Below are positions 20,369 to 28,741 of a stretch of 64,000 nucleotides of DNA, one piece after another (position 1 is the first letter of the stretch; every line of letters starts with the position of its first letter). Where the stretch lies: the NCBI RefSeq assembly GCF_014302995.1, contig NZ_CP060295.1:7121501-7185500 (forward strand), given 5' to 3'. Under the pieces are notes generated by a model, which was not told where the DNA came from, did no database searches, and saw only the letters and a program-made list of their open reading frames with translations. Source of the DNA: Variovorax sp. PAMC26660 (lineage in GTDB: Bacteria; Pseudomonadota; Gammaproteobacteria; Burkholderiales; Burkholderiaceae_C). Both the position numbers and the translations under genes were made by a program.

Positions 20369-20403
20369 TGCGCGAAATCGTTGTCTTAGTAGAGAAAGCG
20401 AAG

Positions 20404-20423
20404 GCGCCGGCAAAGGCCGGCGC
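20404..20423 (-). other. GC-rich hairpin ahead of the DUF349 gene
   Basis: Perfect 8-base arms GCGCCGGC / GCCGGCGC with a 4-base loop. On the minus strand it is followed by TTCGCTTTC, not a proper T tract. It lies 36 bases before GTG 20368 and 136 bases after the DUF748 stop, so it may be a weak terminator for that gene or part of the DUF349 leader. Confidence 0.45.
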
Positions 20424-20558
20424 GCATCGACATTTTCACCCACTTGCGGTTGACCGCCGAATTCCGTTGTGGAACGGCGGCGAACGCGGGGTCGTGGGCG
20501 TAGAGGTTAACGGACTACATATATAGCAAGCTGAAGGAAAAAACCAAGTCCCCGCCCT

Positions 20559-23500
20559 TCACTTCATGGTCAGGCTGAGCTCGGCGCCCGGCTTCCAGTC
20601 GGAGCCGCTGGCCGTGGTGCGCACAGCACCCAGGAACAAACGTTCGCTCGGCAGCTTCTGCGCGAGCAGGTAGTCGCGCACGGCAGCGCCGCGTTCGACC
20701 GCGAGTTGCCGCATCGACTCTTCGTCGACCGGCACGCTCGCGAGCAACAGGTTTTCCATTTCCTTGACGGGCAAGTCCTTGGCAAGGCCGACCATGTTGC
20801 GCGGCTTGGTGATGTCGGCGCGCTTGTAGACGGCGGTCAGCAGATCGGGGTACTCGGCATCGGTGACCGGCGGCACGTCGGTGCCGGTCTGGCCGCCGCG
20901 CACCGCGACGCGGCGCTTCTCGGCCAGCGTGAGCTGGCGCAGTCGCTGGCGCTGGTAGGCGTCGCGTTCTTTTTCGAGGCTGGAGGTACCGACCACGGTC
21001 ATCTGCAAGGTGGGCCGGTCGGTCAGGGCCTTCACGACCTTGTCCAGGCTTTCCTTGGCCGTGGTGCTGAGCGTCGAACTGCCGGGCTCGAAGGTGATGG
21101 CGCTCGATTCGCCGCTGCCGCCGCCCAGCCCGCCCGTGAGCAGGCTGAACGGCGCCGTGACTGCTTTGACGATCAGGTTGACCACGGCCTTCCAGATCAG
21201 CGGGCCGACGCTGAACTGCGGGTCGTTGAGCGAGCCGCTGAGCGGCAGGTCGACGTCGATCACACCGTTGCGATCGGCCAGCAGCGCCACGGCCAGTTTC
21301 ACCGGCAGGCTGTTGGTGGAGCCAGCGACTTCATCGCCGAACTGCAGCTGGTTGAGCACCAGCTTGTTGGTGGCTGTCAGTTGGCCATCGGCCGCCACCT
21401 TGTAGTTGACGTCCATGCTCATCTTGCCGCGCTCGATGCCGTGGCCGGCGTAGCGCACCGAGTACGGCGACAGCGGCGCCAGGTCGAGGTCACGCATCTT
21501 GGCGGTGATGTCGAGTTCGATCGGCTTGACCAGCGGATTGAGTTTGCCGGTGATTTCCAGCGCCGCCGTCTGCTGCGCCTTGCCGCGCAGTTCGAGGTCC
21601 GCCAGCGCGGGCCGGCCGCCCTCGCCCTTCGGCGGATTCGACGAGAACGAGCTGAGCTTGCCGGTCAGCTCGCTGAGATCGGCCGAGTAGTTGGGCTTGA
21701 CGAACAGGTCGGTGAAGTCGATCTTGCCGTTGACCAGGCTCATCGGGCCGAAGTTGATGACCGGTGCGAGGCCCGTGTCGGCGACCTGCGCCGTGGCAAC
21801 CGGCGCAGCGGCCGCCACAGGCTTGGCGGGCTCGGGTGCGCCGCCGACCATGGCTTCGGCCGACACCGGCGCGCCGCCCGACGTCGCCTTCGGCGGCGCC
21901 GCGCGGGTCGTGGTGGTGGTGCCGCCTGGGCCCTTGCGGGTGCTGGCTTGGCCAGCGGCTGCTGCAGCGGCGTTGGCTTCGGCCTCGCCCTTCTTGGTCA
22001 GGTTCAGCAGGTTGAGCCGGCCGGTGGGGTCGACGATCACGCGGGCGAAGAAGTCGGTCAGCGTGGTTTCTCGCACGTCCACAGCCGGCGCGGCGTTGGG
22101 CGCCATGCTGACCTGCAGGCCGCGCAGGCTCAGGGTCTTCCAGCTCAACAATTGGTTGTTGTTGCGGTCGAAGCCGGGCGACTGGGTCAGCGAAACGCTG
22201 TTGGCGCGGAAGTCGTCGAGCGCGGTATCGCCGGCCAGCTTAACGCTCATGCCCGCCGGGGTGGTCGCATAGCGCACCGTGCCGCGAAAGCTCGCAAAGG
22301 CGCGGCGGATGTCGACGTTGAGCGCGTCGGCGTAGTAGGCCTTGAAGGCGTGGGCGGGGAAGGACGCAATCTCCAGACGTCCTTCAGCCGCCAGCGGCTT
22401 CAGCACGAGGTTACCCTTGTAGTCGAAGCGCCCCGGATCGGCCGAGCGGCCCGCGGAACCGATGCGCCCCGACACCTGCAGCGGCGAAACCGTGTTGGTG
22501 TCCGGCGCGATTTTCTGGGCGTTGAGCTTGAAGGCCGTGATCTCGACCGCCACCGGCGTCGCGCTCGCCTTGTCTGAATAGGAGAGGCTGCCGTTGTCGA
22601 CCGCCAGGGTGCCGATGGTCAGCGCCCACGGCTTGGTGTTGGCGCCGGGCTGCGCCGCTTGTGCGGCAGCGGGCTTGGGCGCGGCCACCTTGGCTTCGGC
22701 TTCCTTGGCGCCGCCACCAGCGGGCGTCTTGAGCCAGTGCTCGAACATCCAGCGCTTTTCGTTGTCGCGCTCGATGCGCACCTTGGGGTTGGTCGCGGTG
22801 AACGAGGCCACATTCAACGTGTGCTTCGTCATGTCGACTTCGGCGTCGACCAGCTCGAAGCGGCCGACGCTGGCCAGCGCGGTCTTGGCCTGGGTCAGCG
22901 CCAGCCCGTCGGCAGACAGGCGGCGCGCCTTGAACTTGAGCTCAGGCTGGGCCCAGGCAATGTCGATCTGGCCGCTGAGCTTGCCGTCCAGCGTGGGCTC
23001 CAGGCTTTGCGCCAGATAAGGTGCAGCCAGCGACAGCGGCAGCGCATCGACCTCGGTCTGCACATCGGCCACCTTGTCGGTCGCGCTGCCCTTGAACTTG
23101 AGGCTGGCGCCGGCGATGGCAGTGCTGCCGTTGAACTGGGCCGGCTTTTCCATCGGCCAGGTGACGCCGGTGACGTCAACACCGAGCTCGGTCAGATCGA
23201 CAGCCGCCGTGGGCTTGACGGTTTCGTCGCGCCAGCCGATGCGCCCGCCGCTCAGGGCGACCTTGTCGACCTGTACCTTCAGCACGGGCTTTTCGGCGGG
23301 CTTGCCGGCGGGCGCGCTGGCTGCGGCAGTGGGCAAAGGCGCCGCTTTTTCGGTCGCTCCGGTGGCCGGGTCGGTGGACAGCAGGTTGAGCTGGCCGGCC
23401 GCGTCGCGGGCGACCGCCAATTGCGGGTTGACCAGCGCGATCTCGCTCAGATGGAACACCGACTCCAGCGGCCGCACATCGGCCAGCGCCAGCTTGAGCG

Positions 23501-24386
23501 ACTCGAAGCCCAGCAGGTCACGACCGCGCGCATCGGCCACCTTGGTGGTGTGCGCCTCGACGGTGCCGGTGATCTTCAGGCCCGTTGCAGCGCCCTGCTC
23601 GAAACCGATCTTCAGGTCGGCATCCAGGCTGCCTGCCTGCAAGCGCACCGGCAGGCCACCGGGGATGTAGCCGAGGTACGGCACCAGGTCGAGGCCCTTG
23701 AACTGCACATGGGCGTCGGTCTTGCGGTTGTCCGAAAAGGGCGTCGTGAAAGCAGCCGAATCGAACTTGCTGCCATTCAGCGTGAAGGCCAGCTTGGGCT
23801 CGGTGTTGACGTCGCGCTTGGAGGCCAGGTTGCTCAGGAAAGGAACCTTGAGCACGAAGTCGCGCAGCTCGTGCTTGCGCTTGACGGTCTGGTCGTCGAA
23901 ATCGACCGAGCCGCCATTGATCGCAATGTTGTAGATGGCAAAGCGCGCCGGCTTGGCGTTGGGGTCGGGCGGCGGGCCGGCCGACAGCTTGGCCAGGATG
24001 TCGTCGATGTCGTACTTGCCGTCGGCCTGGTGCGTGAGCAGGATGGCGGGGCCGTCGATCGTGACCGCGTCGATCACCGGCGCCAGGCGGAAGATCGATT
24101 GCAGCTCGCCGTCCGCGTAGATGCGCTGGATGGCCACTTGCGACTTGCTGCCGTCGGCGGTGGCAATGCGCAGGTCGTTCAGCGTGAGTTCGAGCGTCCA
24201 GGGCTTGAAGTCGATCTTGCCGACCGTGACCTGCCTGCCGAGCTTCTCGCTCGCAATTTTCTGGATCTGACTCTTGGCTATCGGGGGCACCGCCAGCCAG
24301 GCAATGACCCAGAAGGCCAGCAGAACCAGCACCGCGACGATCCCACGTCGCACCCATTTGTTTTGTTTGATCGAAGCTACGTCCAT
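20559..24386 (-). CDS. DUF748/AsmA-like envelope protein
   Basis: A 1275-residue protein with one N-terminal membrane helix (about 15-35, GIVAVLVLLAFWVIAWLAV) and a very long periplasmic beta-rich body containing the DUF748 pattern (KIDFKPWTLELTLNDLRI; DVNYKVAADGQLTATNKLVL). The layout resembles AsmA/YhdP-type inter-membrane proteins implicated in lipid transfer to the outer membrane. Ala/Pro-rich linkers interrupt the body (about residues 370-395 and 600-620). The C-terminal 180 residues carry an OmpA-like flavour (STLSTTAKESLDKVVKAL). ATG 24386 begins just before the helix. Confidence 0.85.
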   Translation of the reverse strand: MDVASIKQNKWVRRGIVAVLVLLAFWVIAWLAVPPIAKSQIQKIASEKLGRQVTVGKIDFKPWTLELTLNDLRIATADGSKSQVAIQRIYADGELQSIFRLAPVIDAVTIDGPAILLTHQADGKYDIDDILAKLSAGPPPDPNAKPARFAIYNIAINGGSVDFDDQTVKRKHELRDFVLKVPFLSNLASKRDVNTEPKLAFTLNGSKFDSAAFTTPFSDNRKTDAHVQFKGLDLVPYLGYIPGGLPVRLQAGSLDADLKIGFEQGAATGLKITGTVEAHTTKVADARGRDLLGFESLKLALADVRPLESVFHLSEIALVNPQLAVARDAAGQLNLLSTDPATGATEKAAPLPTAAASAPAGKPAEKPVLKVQVDKVALSGGRIGWRDETVKPTAAVDLTELGVDVTGVTWPMEKPAQFNGSTAIAGASLKFKGSATDKVADVQTEVDALPLSLAAPYLAQSLEPTLDGKLSGQIDIAWAQPELKFKARRLSADGLALTQAKTALASVGRFELVDAEVDMTKHTLNVASFTATNPKVRIERDNEKRWMFEHWLKTPAGGGAKEAEAKVAAPKPAAAQAAQPGANTKPWALTIGTLAVDNGSLSYSDKASATPVAVEITAFKLNAQKIAPDTNTVSPLQVSGRIGSAGRSADPGRFDYKGNLVLKPLAAEGRLEIASFPAHAFKAYYADALNVDIRRAFASFRGTVRYATTPAGMSVKLAGDTALDDFRANSVSLTQSPGFDRNNNQLLSWKTLSLRGLQVSMAPNAAPAVDVRETTLTDFFARVIVDPTGRLNLLNLTKKGEAEANAAAAAAGQASTRKGPGGTTTTTRAAPPKATSGGAPVSAEAMVGGAPEPAKPVAAAAPVATAQVADTGLAPVINFGPMSLVNGKIDFTDLFVKPNYSADLSELTGKLSSFSSNPPKGEGGRPALADLELRGKAQQTAALEITGKLNPLVKPIELDITAKMRDLDLAPLSPYSVRYAGHGIERGKMSMDVNYKVAADGQLTATNKLVLNQLQFGDEVAGSTNSLPVKLAVALLADRNGVIDVDLPLSGSLNDPQFSVGPLIWKAVVNLIVKAVTAPFSLLTGGLGGGSGESSAITFEPGSSTLSTTAKESLDKVVKALTDRPTLQMTVVGTSSLEKERDAYQRQRLRQLTLAEKRRVAVRGGQTGTDVPPVTDAEYPDLLTAVYKRADITKPRNMVGLAKDLPVKEMENLLLASVPVDEESMRQLAVERGAAVRDYLLAQKLPSERLFLGAVRTTASGSDWKPGAELSLTMK

Positions 24387-24420
24387 CGCCGGAGTGTGCC
24401 GCAAACAGGTGGGAATGCAG

Positions 24421-24467
24421 AAACAAGAAAGCCCGGTGATTCGACTGAGTGCCTCATCACCGGGCTT
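24421..24467 (-). terminator. Minus-strand terminator with no gene upstream of it
   Basis: Eleven-base arms AAGCCCGGTGA (24429-24439) and TCACCGGGCTT (24457-24467), loop of 17, followed on the minus strand by TTTCTTGTTT. The T-rich side points left, so the transcript ended here comes from the right, where no protein gene exists. It stands 35 bases before the DUF748 start. Confidence 0.75.
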
Positions 24468-24700
24468 GATGGCGGGCATAAGACCCATGCCATCGATTCG
24501 CGCGACTGGAAGTCAATGGTTCCTGTCGTGCTGGCAGCAAGAGATTGCCACCGTGGATCCTCGGTCGTTCGAGCCTTTGACTTGCACCTCCGGCTGCCGG
24601 ACCTCGGAAAAGCGCCTGAAACCTCAGGCCTGTTCAGATTAGGTGCCGCACCCTCGCATTGCAAATCGAATCTTTTCAGGGCTTTCCCCTAAGCCAAAAC
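24421..24700 (-). ncRNA. Candidate small RNA on the minus strand
   Basis: Reading right to left, about 230 bases ahead of the terminator fold locally into hairpins: GCCTGA/TCAGGC with a GGTT loop, TCCGG/CCGGA, CTCG/CGAG, GGCA/TGCC and GGCAT/ATGCC, plus a longer pairing AAGTCAA/TTGACTT bracketing the middle. The open minus frame over it reads as low-quality protein. I compared it from memory with 6S, tmRNA, RNase P and 4.5S RNA signatures and found no match. The terminator and hairpins are seen; transcription is inferred, and its 5' end is not defined. Confidence 0.4.
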
Positions 24701-24759
24701 ACCTCAGTCACGGTCCATTTTTTAAACAACTATTAGCATAAGAAACAGATTCATTATGC

Positions 24760-24787
24760 TTGACCGGGTATTTAGCCACGCTAGAAT
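24760..24787 (+). promoter_or_regulatory. Strong sigma-70-type promoter
   Basis: TTGACC (24760-24765), 16-base spacer, TAGAAT (24782-24787): five of six matches to each consensus hexamer. Transcription would begin near 24794 and give a leader of about 190 bases before the lytic transglycosylase ATG at 24985. Confidence 0.75.
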
Positions 24788-24855
24788 CCGCCTGCCTTCG
24801 CTGCCAGACGCAGCAGGGCCTCCCCTGAATCCGCTGCCGAACTCCCCCGGCTTGA

Positions 24856-24900
24856 TCAGGTCACCGCGCTCCTAACCCTCCTTCCATGCGCGGAACCTGA
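24856..24900 (+). promoter_or_regulatory. Leader hairpin with anti-Shine-Dalgarno-like loop
   Basis: TCAGGT and CCGCGC (24856-24869, separated by CA) pair with GCGCGG and ACCTGA (24888-24900, separated by A), giving 12 base pairs. The 18-base loop contains CCCTCCTTCC, able to pair with purine-rich ribosome-binding sites, including five bases of the AAGGAAGAG site 70-80 bases downstream. A regulatory role is inferred. Confidence 0.45.
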
Positions 24901-24984
24901 TTCGTACCAATCCAAGCGCCGTTGCCTTCATCCCTCGCCTGTCCCAGGCGTTGCGGTTCGGGTGCCGCACAGAAAGGAAGAGCG

Positions 24985-25818
24985 ATGAACAAGGCGTTTG
25001 ATGCCACAGCCCGCGGGCTAAGGACCTTTGTGTCCGATGTGGCAGACGGCTTTTTTGAAATCACCCATAACGGGTTTGCACTGGTCGGTCTGGCCATCGT
25101 GTTCGCGGCCCTCGCCCTCGTGGCGCGGCCCGATCTGCGCAAGACCGGCGAGGAACAATTGATGGGCTGGCTGCAGTCGCGCAAGCCTGCGCCTGAAGCC
25201 ACCGACCTCGAGCCCACCGCCATCGAGCGCACCACGGCCGCGAGCCCCAGCGAGCTGCCCAAGCAGCAAGCTGCGGTGGCCTACTGGCTGAGCAAGAAGT
25301 ACCGCGTGGCCGCCGAGCCGCTCAGCGTGCTGGTCGCCGAGGCCTATGGCATCGGCAAGCGCACGAAGATCGACCCGACGCTGATCCTCGCGATCATGGC
25401 CGTCGAATCCAGCTTCAACCCCTTCGCGCAGAGCCAGGTGGGCGCGCAAGGCCTGATGCAGGTCATGACTCGCGTGCACGGCGACAAGTACGAAAGCGCG
25501 GGCGGCACGCTCACCGCCTTCGACCCGGTGACCAACATGCGCGTCGGTGTGAAGGTGTTGCAGGAATGCATCGCCCGTGCCGGCTCGCTCGAAGGCGGCC
25601 TGCGCTACTACGTCGGCGCAGCCAACCTCGAGGACGACGGCGGCTACGCCAGCAAGGTGATGGCCGAGCATGAACGCCTGCTGCAAGTGGCCAATGGCCG
25701 CGCGCCGTCGGTCACGCCGCCGGGCGTGCGCGCCCAGCCGATGCCGGTGGTGGCTCCGGCCAAGCCGGAAGAAGGCTCGGAGCCTGCCAAGGTCGCCCTG
25801 CTTTCCGCCGTTTCCTGA
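24985..25818 (+). CDS. Membrane-anchored lytic transglycosylase (SLT domain)
   Basis: A 277-residue murein hydrolase. N-terminal membrane helix near 27-48 (FALVGLAIVFAALALVA), a linker, then an SLT domain at about 105-225. The catalytic Glu is in AIMAVESSFNPFAQS, followed by VGAQGLMQVMTRVH and GLRYYVGAA. The tail is Pro/Ala-rich. It cleaves the MurNAc-GlcNAc bond to give 1,6-anhydromuropeptides. AGGAAGAG lies 4 bases before ATG. A strong promoter and a structured leader precede it. Confidence 0.92.
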   Translation: MNKAFDATARGLRTFVSDVADGFFEITHNGFALVGLAIVFAALALVARPDLRKTGEEQLMGWLQSRKPAPEATDLEPTAIERTTAASPSELPKQQAAVAYWLSKKYRVAAEPLSVLVAEAYGIGKRTKIDPTLILAIMAVESSFNPFAQSQVGAQGLMQVMTRVHGDKYESAGGTLTAFDPVTNMRVGVKVLQECIARAGSLEGGLRYYVGAANLEDDGGYASKVMAEHERLLQVANGRAPSVTPPGVRAQPMPVVAPAKPEEGSEPAKVALLSAVS

Positions 25819-25852
25819 AGGCCTTGCGGCCGGGTGTGAGCTACACTCGGCC

Positions 25853-25989
25853 GGTACGCGACTGGCGATAGGCGCAGCACCCTCAACAGGTGTCACGCGC
25901 TGACGTGGAATACCACTGGGAAGCGTGCCGCCTGACCACAACAGGCGTTCAGCCGTTCGCCTGGGCAGCCCTTGTTTGGTTGAACAAGG
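25853..25989 (+). promoter_or_regulatory. ZTP (pfl) riboswitch upstream of glyA
   Basis: Hallmarks of the ZTP/pfl aptamer are all present. GGTACGC (25853-25859) pairs with GCGTGCC (25923-25929) as P1; GACTGGCGATA follows P1; GTGG-AATA-CCAC then GGGAAGCG form the second arm; and CGCCTGGGCA (25958-25967) is the conserved 3' pseudoknot strand after a longer than usual linker. A hairpin CCTTGTT/AACAAGG (25970-25989) directly after it may be the expression platform. It lies 23 bases before glyA, a known ZTP target in one-carbon metabolism. A TACACT -10 at 25842-25847 would start the RNA at its 5' end. Confidence 0.88.
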
Positions 25990-26011
25990 ACCTCGTCTTC
26001 AAAGGACTGCC

Positions 26012-27256
26012 ATGTACCAACGCAATATCCTGGTCGAACAGACCGATCCCGAAATCTGGGCTGCGATTCAAGCCGAAAACGCGCGCCAGGAACATCACAT
26101 CGAGCTGATCGCCAGCGAGAACTACGCCTCGCCCGCCGTCATGGCCGCCCAAGGCTCGCAGCTCACCAACAAGTACGCCGAAGGCTACCCGGGCAAGCGC
26201 TACTACGGCGGTTGCGAGCACGTCGACGTGGCCGAGCAACTGGCCATCGACCGCATCAAGCAGATCTTCGGCGCCGAAGCCGCCAACGTGCAGCCGCATT
26301 GCGGCGCCTCGGCCAATGAAGCCGTGATGCTGGCCTTCCTGAAGCCCGGCGACACCATCATGGGCATGAGCCTGGCCGAAGGCGGCCACCTGACCCACGG
26401 CATGCCCCTGAACATGAGCGGCAAGTGGTTCAACGTCGTGAGCTATGGCCTGGATGCCAACGAAGCCATCGACTACGACGCGATGGAACGCAAGGCGCAT
26501 GAGCACATGCCCAAGCTGATCATCGCGGGCGCCTCGGCCTACTCGCTGCGCATCGACTTCGAGCGCTTCGCCAAGGTGGCCAAGGACGTGGGCGCGATCT
26601 TCATGGTCGACATTGCCCACTACGCCGGCCTCGTGGCCGCAGGCGTGTACCCGAACCCGGTGCCGCACGCCGACATCGTCACCTCGACCACGCACAAGAG
26701 CCTGCGCGGCCCGCGCGGCGGCATCATCCTGATGAAGTCGCAGCACGAGAAAGCCATCAACAGCGCGATCTTCCCCGGCCTGCAAGGCGGCCCGCTGATG
26801 CACGTGATTGCCGCCAAGGCCGTTGCGTTCAAGGAAGCGATGGCGCCCGAGTTCAAGACCTACCAGCAACAGGTGGTCAAGAACGCCCAGATCGTGGCCG
26901 ACACCCTCACCCAGCGCGGCCTGCGCATCGTGAGCGGACGCACCGAAAGCCACCTGATGCTGGTCGACCTGCGCGCCAAGGGCATCACCGGCAAGGAAGC
27001 CGAAGCGGTGCTGGGCAGCGCCCACATGACGATCAACAAGAACGCGATCCCCAACGACCCTGAAAAGCCGATGGTCACCAGCGGCGTGCGCATCGGCACC
27101 CCCGCCATGACCACACGCGGCTTCAAGGACGAAGAGGCCCGCGCCACCGCGAACCTGATCGCCGACGTGCTCGAGAACCCGCGCGACGCGGCGAACATCG
27201 ACGCGGTGCGTGCCAAGGTGCACGCGCTGACGAGCCGGTTCCCGGTCTACCGCTGA
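26012..27256 (+). CDS. glyA: Serine hydroxymethyltransferase
   Basis: A 414-residue PLP enzyme interconverting serine and glycine with tetrahydrofolate, the main source of one-carbon units. Conserved features: [30 protein letters not shown], and PLP-lysine K229 in [14 protein letters not shown]. Full length. AAAGGA lies 5 bases before ATG 26012. It is preceded by a ZTP riboswitch, expected to raise expression when folate one-carbon units run low and ZMP/ZTP builds up. nrdR follows after 34 bases, a common pairing. Confidence 0.97.
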   Translation: MYQRNILVEQTDPEIWAAIQAENARQEHHIELIASENYASPAVMAAQGSQLTNKYAEGYPGKRYYGGCEHVDVAEQLAIDRIKQIFGAEAANVQPHCGASANEAVMLAFLKPGDTIMGMSLAEGGHLTHGMPLNMSGKWFNVVSYGLDANEAIDYDAMERKAHEHMPKLIIAGASAYSLRIDFERFAKVAKDVGAIFMVDIAHYAGLVAAGVYPNPVPHADIVTSTTHKSLRGPRGGIILMKSQHEKAINSAIFPGLQGGPLMHVIAAKAVAFKEAMAPEFKTYQQQVVKNAQIVADTLTQRGLRIVSGRTESHLMLVDLRAKGITGKEAEAVLGSAHMTINKNAIPNDPEKPMVTSGVRIGTPAMTTRGFKDEEARATANLIADVLENPRDAANIDAVRAKVHALTSRFPVYR

Positions 27257-27290
27257 ACCCCGAAGCTGCTCCAGGCATCGTGATGGCCGC

Positions 27291-27734
27291 ATGAAGTGCC
27301 CTTTTTGCGGTCACCTTGAAACGCAGGTCGTCGAGACCCGTGTATCGGAAGATGCCGACTTCGTCCGCAGGCGCCGCCAGTGCAGCGCCTGCGACAAGCG
27401 CTTCACCACCTACGAACGGCCCGACGTCAATTTTCCGGTTGTCGTCAAGAAGGACGGCAGCCGCGCCGATTTCGATTCGAGCAAGGTGCGCGCCTCGATG
27501 ATGCTGGCGCTGCGCAAACGGCCGGTGAGCATCGAGCAGATCGACAACGCCCTGCTGCGCATCGAACAGAAACTGCTGGCCAGCGGCCTGCGCGAGATCG
27601 ACTCGACCAAGGTCGGCGAGCTCGTGATGCGCGAACTCAAGCGCATGGACAAGGTGGCCTACGTGCGCTTTGCCTCGGTGTACCGCAGCTTCGAGGACGT
27701 GGACGAGTTCAGACAGTTGCTGCGGGACATCTGA
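27291..27734 (+). CDS. nrdR: Transcriptional repressor NrdR
   Basis: A 147-residue repressor of ribonucleotide reductase genes. The N-terminal zinc ribbon is CPFCG ... [13 protein letters not shown] (four Cys at about 3, 6, 31 and 34), followed by an ATP-cone domain (about 49-139, [16 protein letters not shown]). It senses ATP/dATP and binds NrdR boxes elsewhere. It follows glyA in the same direction and converges with the minor-pilin operon, 21 bases between stops. Confidence 0.97.
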   Translation: MKCPFCGHLETQVVETRVSEDADFVRRRRQCSACDKRFTTYERPDVNFPVVVKKDGSRADFDSSKVRASMMLALRKRPVSIEQIDNALLRIEQKLLASGLREIDSTKVGELVMRELKRMDKVAYVRFASVYRSFEDVDEFRQLLRDI

Positions 27735-27755
27735 GCCGGCCCGCACTGGGTTGCT

Positions 27756-28328
27756 TCACGCGCCTTCTTCCTCCCACGTGCTTCCTCTGCCGCACGCACC
27801 GGTGCCGCAATCTCCTCGCCGATCCGGATCGCAAACCCTTGCCCGGCCCGATCCCGACACGATGATCGATGCCCGGCGGCCAGTCTCCGCCTTCAGCGTA
27901 AGACATCCGGCACCAAAGGCCCCGCTGGATGCCCGACGAGAAAATCCGTTGCTGTCATAGCGCAAGCCTTGCGCGAATCCATCTCCGAGCGCTGCATCGA
28001 CGCTCACGCCCTCCGGCAACCGCTCGAAACTTCGCAATGCCTGAAGCGAAGACTCCGGCCCGGTCAGCACAGACCAGCCACTGGCCCAGTCATTGCCCGC
28101 CAGCGCAAGCACCCTGACACTCTGCGAACGCTGGATGGCCTCCATGCGCGCCAGACTCAACGCGGAATTGAAGCCCTGCGCGGCCGCCGCCAGACGCTGA
28201 TTGAGCAGCAGATCGCGAAAGCTCGGCACGCCGATGGTCGCCAGCACTGCGACGATGGCCACGACCACCATCAACTCGACCAGCGTGAAGCCGCTCGCGT
28301 GCTTCGCACTGCGCAAGAACGCCTTCAT
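27756..28328 (-). CDS. fimT: GspH/FimT-type minor pseudopilin
   Basis: A 190-residue type IV pilin-like protein. The prepilin peptidase site is GFTLVELMVVVAIVAVLATI near residues 13-32 (cleavage after Gly, Glu at +5), followed by the usual N-terminal helix and a GspH/FimT beta domain. It is probably a minor subunit at the pilus tip. Its ATG overlaps the stop of the PilE-like gene (ATGA), so translation is coupled. Last gene of the six-gene operon. Confidence 0.87.
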   Translation of the reverse strand: MKAFLRSAKHASGFTLVELMVVVAIVAVLATIGVPSFRDLLLNQRLAAAAQGFNSALSLARMEAIQRSQSVRVLALAGNDWASGWSVLTGPESSLQALRSFERLPEGVSVDAALGDGFAQGLRYDSNGFSRRASSGAFGAGCLTLKAETGRRASIIVSGSGRARVCDPDRRGDCGTGACGRGSTWEEEGA

Positions 28329-28741
28329 TGCCAGCACCTGCCGCGCGGCAGGCCATCGCACCCTTTGCCGCCCTTGCTGTCGATCCAGAACTTGCCGACC
28401 TGTGGATCGGAGAAGCCGGCCTTCAGGTTCGCTGTGAGCCGGACACAGCTTTCGATGTTGCCGTGCCCCTCGCAATTGCTGCTTTCGACGGTGTATTTGC
28501 CACCCGCTCCGCTGTCGCCCGAATCGCCTTCGTAGGCGCGGTAACGACCGACCTGGGTGAAGTGGCGCTCCTGGTGCTGCATCTGCTGCATCAGCGCGGA
28601 CCGTGCTTCGCTGTGCCAACTCTTGCGCACGAAGTCCATGTACGACGGATAGGAAATGGCCGCCAGGATGGCAACGATGGCGAGCACGATCATGACCTCG
28701 ATCAACGTGAACCCGCGATGGCGCGATGCCGTTGCGCTCAT
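28325..28741 (-). CDS. pilE: PilE-like minor pilin
   Basis: A 138-residue prepilin with GFTLIEVMIVLAIVAILAAI at residues 10-29 (type III signal, Glu+5), then YPSYMDFVRKSWHSEARSAL and a ComP/PilE-like C-terminal part with four Cys (SSNCEGHGNIESC, GKGCDG, GRCW). The pattern is that of the PilE-like minor pilin that usually follows PilY1. Both ends overlap neighbours by ATGA. It is unlikely to be the major pilin because of the operon context. Confidence 0.88.
   Translation of the reverse strand: MSATASRHRGFTLIEVMIVLAIVAILAAISYPSYMDFVRKSWHSEARSALMQQMQHQERHFTQVGRYRAYEGDSGDSGAGGKYTVESSNCEGHGNIESCVRLTANLKAGFSDPQVGKFWIDSKGGKGCDGLPRGRCWQ

Larger units (their letters stand above)
24387..24984. other. 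598-base non-coding interval with several signals
   Basis: No protein gene is convincing here. The interval holds a minus-strand terminator (24421-24467), a stretch rich in inverted repeats upstream of it (about 24470-24700, see the ncRNA entry), a strong plus-strand promoter (24760-24787) and a hairpin exposing a CCCTCC-type loop (24856-24900) in the leader of the lytic transglycosylase. Confidence 0.7.

Noticed and set aside
17420..20389. A 989-codon open frame opposite the DUF349 gene
   Set aside because: Shadow of the GC-rich minus-strand gene; its product has no recognisable domain, whereas the minus strand reads as DUF349.
24377..24664. A 95-codon minus-strand protein frame over the candidate RNA
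   Set aside because: Composition is Ser/Pro/Arg-rich without domain or RBS, it overlaps the terminator and the DUF748 start; more likely non-coding.
24470..24700. 6S RNA, tmRNA, RNase P RNA or 4.5S RNA
   Set aside because: Looked for the conserved motifs of each on both strands and did not find them; only a generic ncRNA call can be supported.
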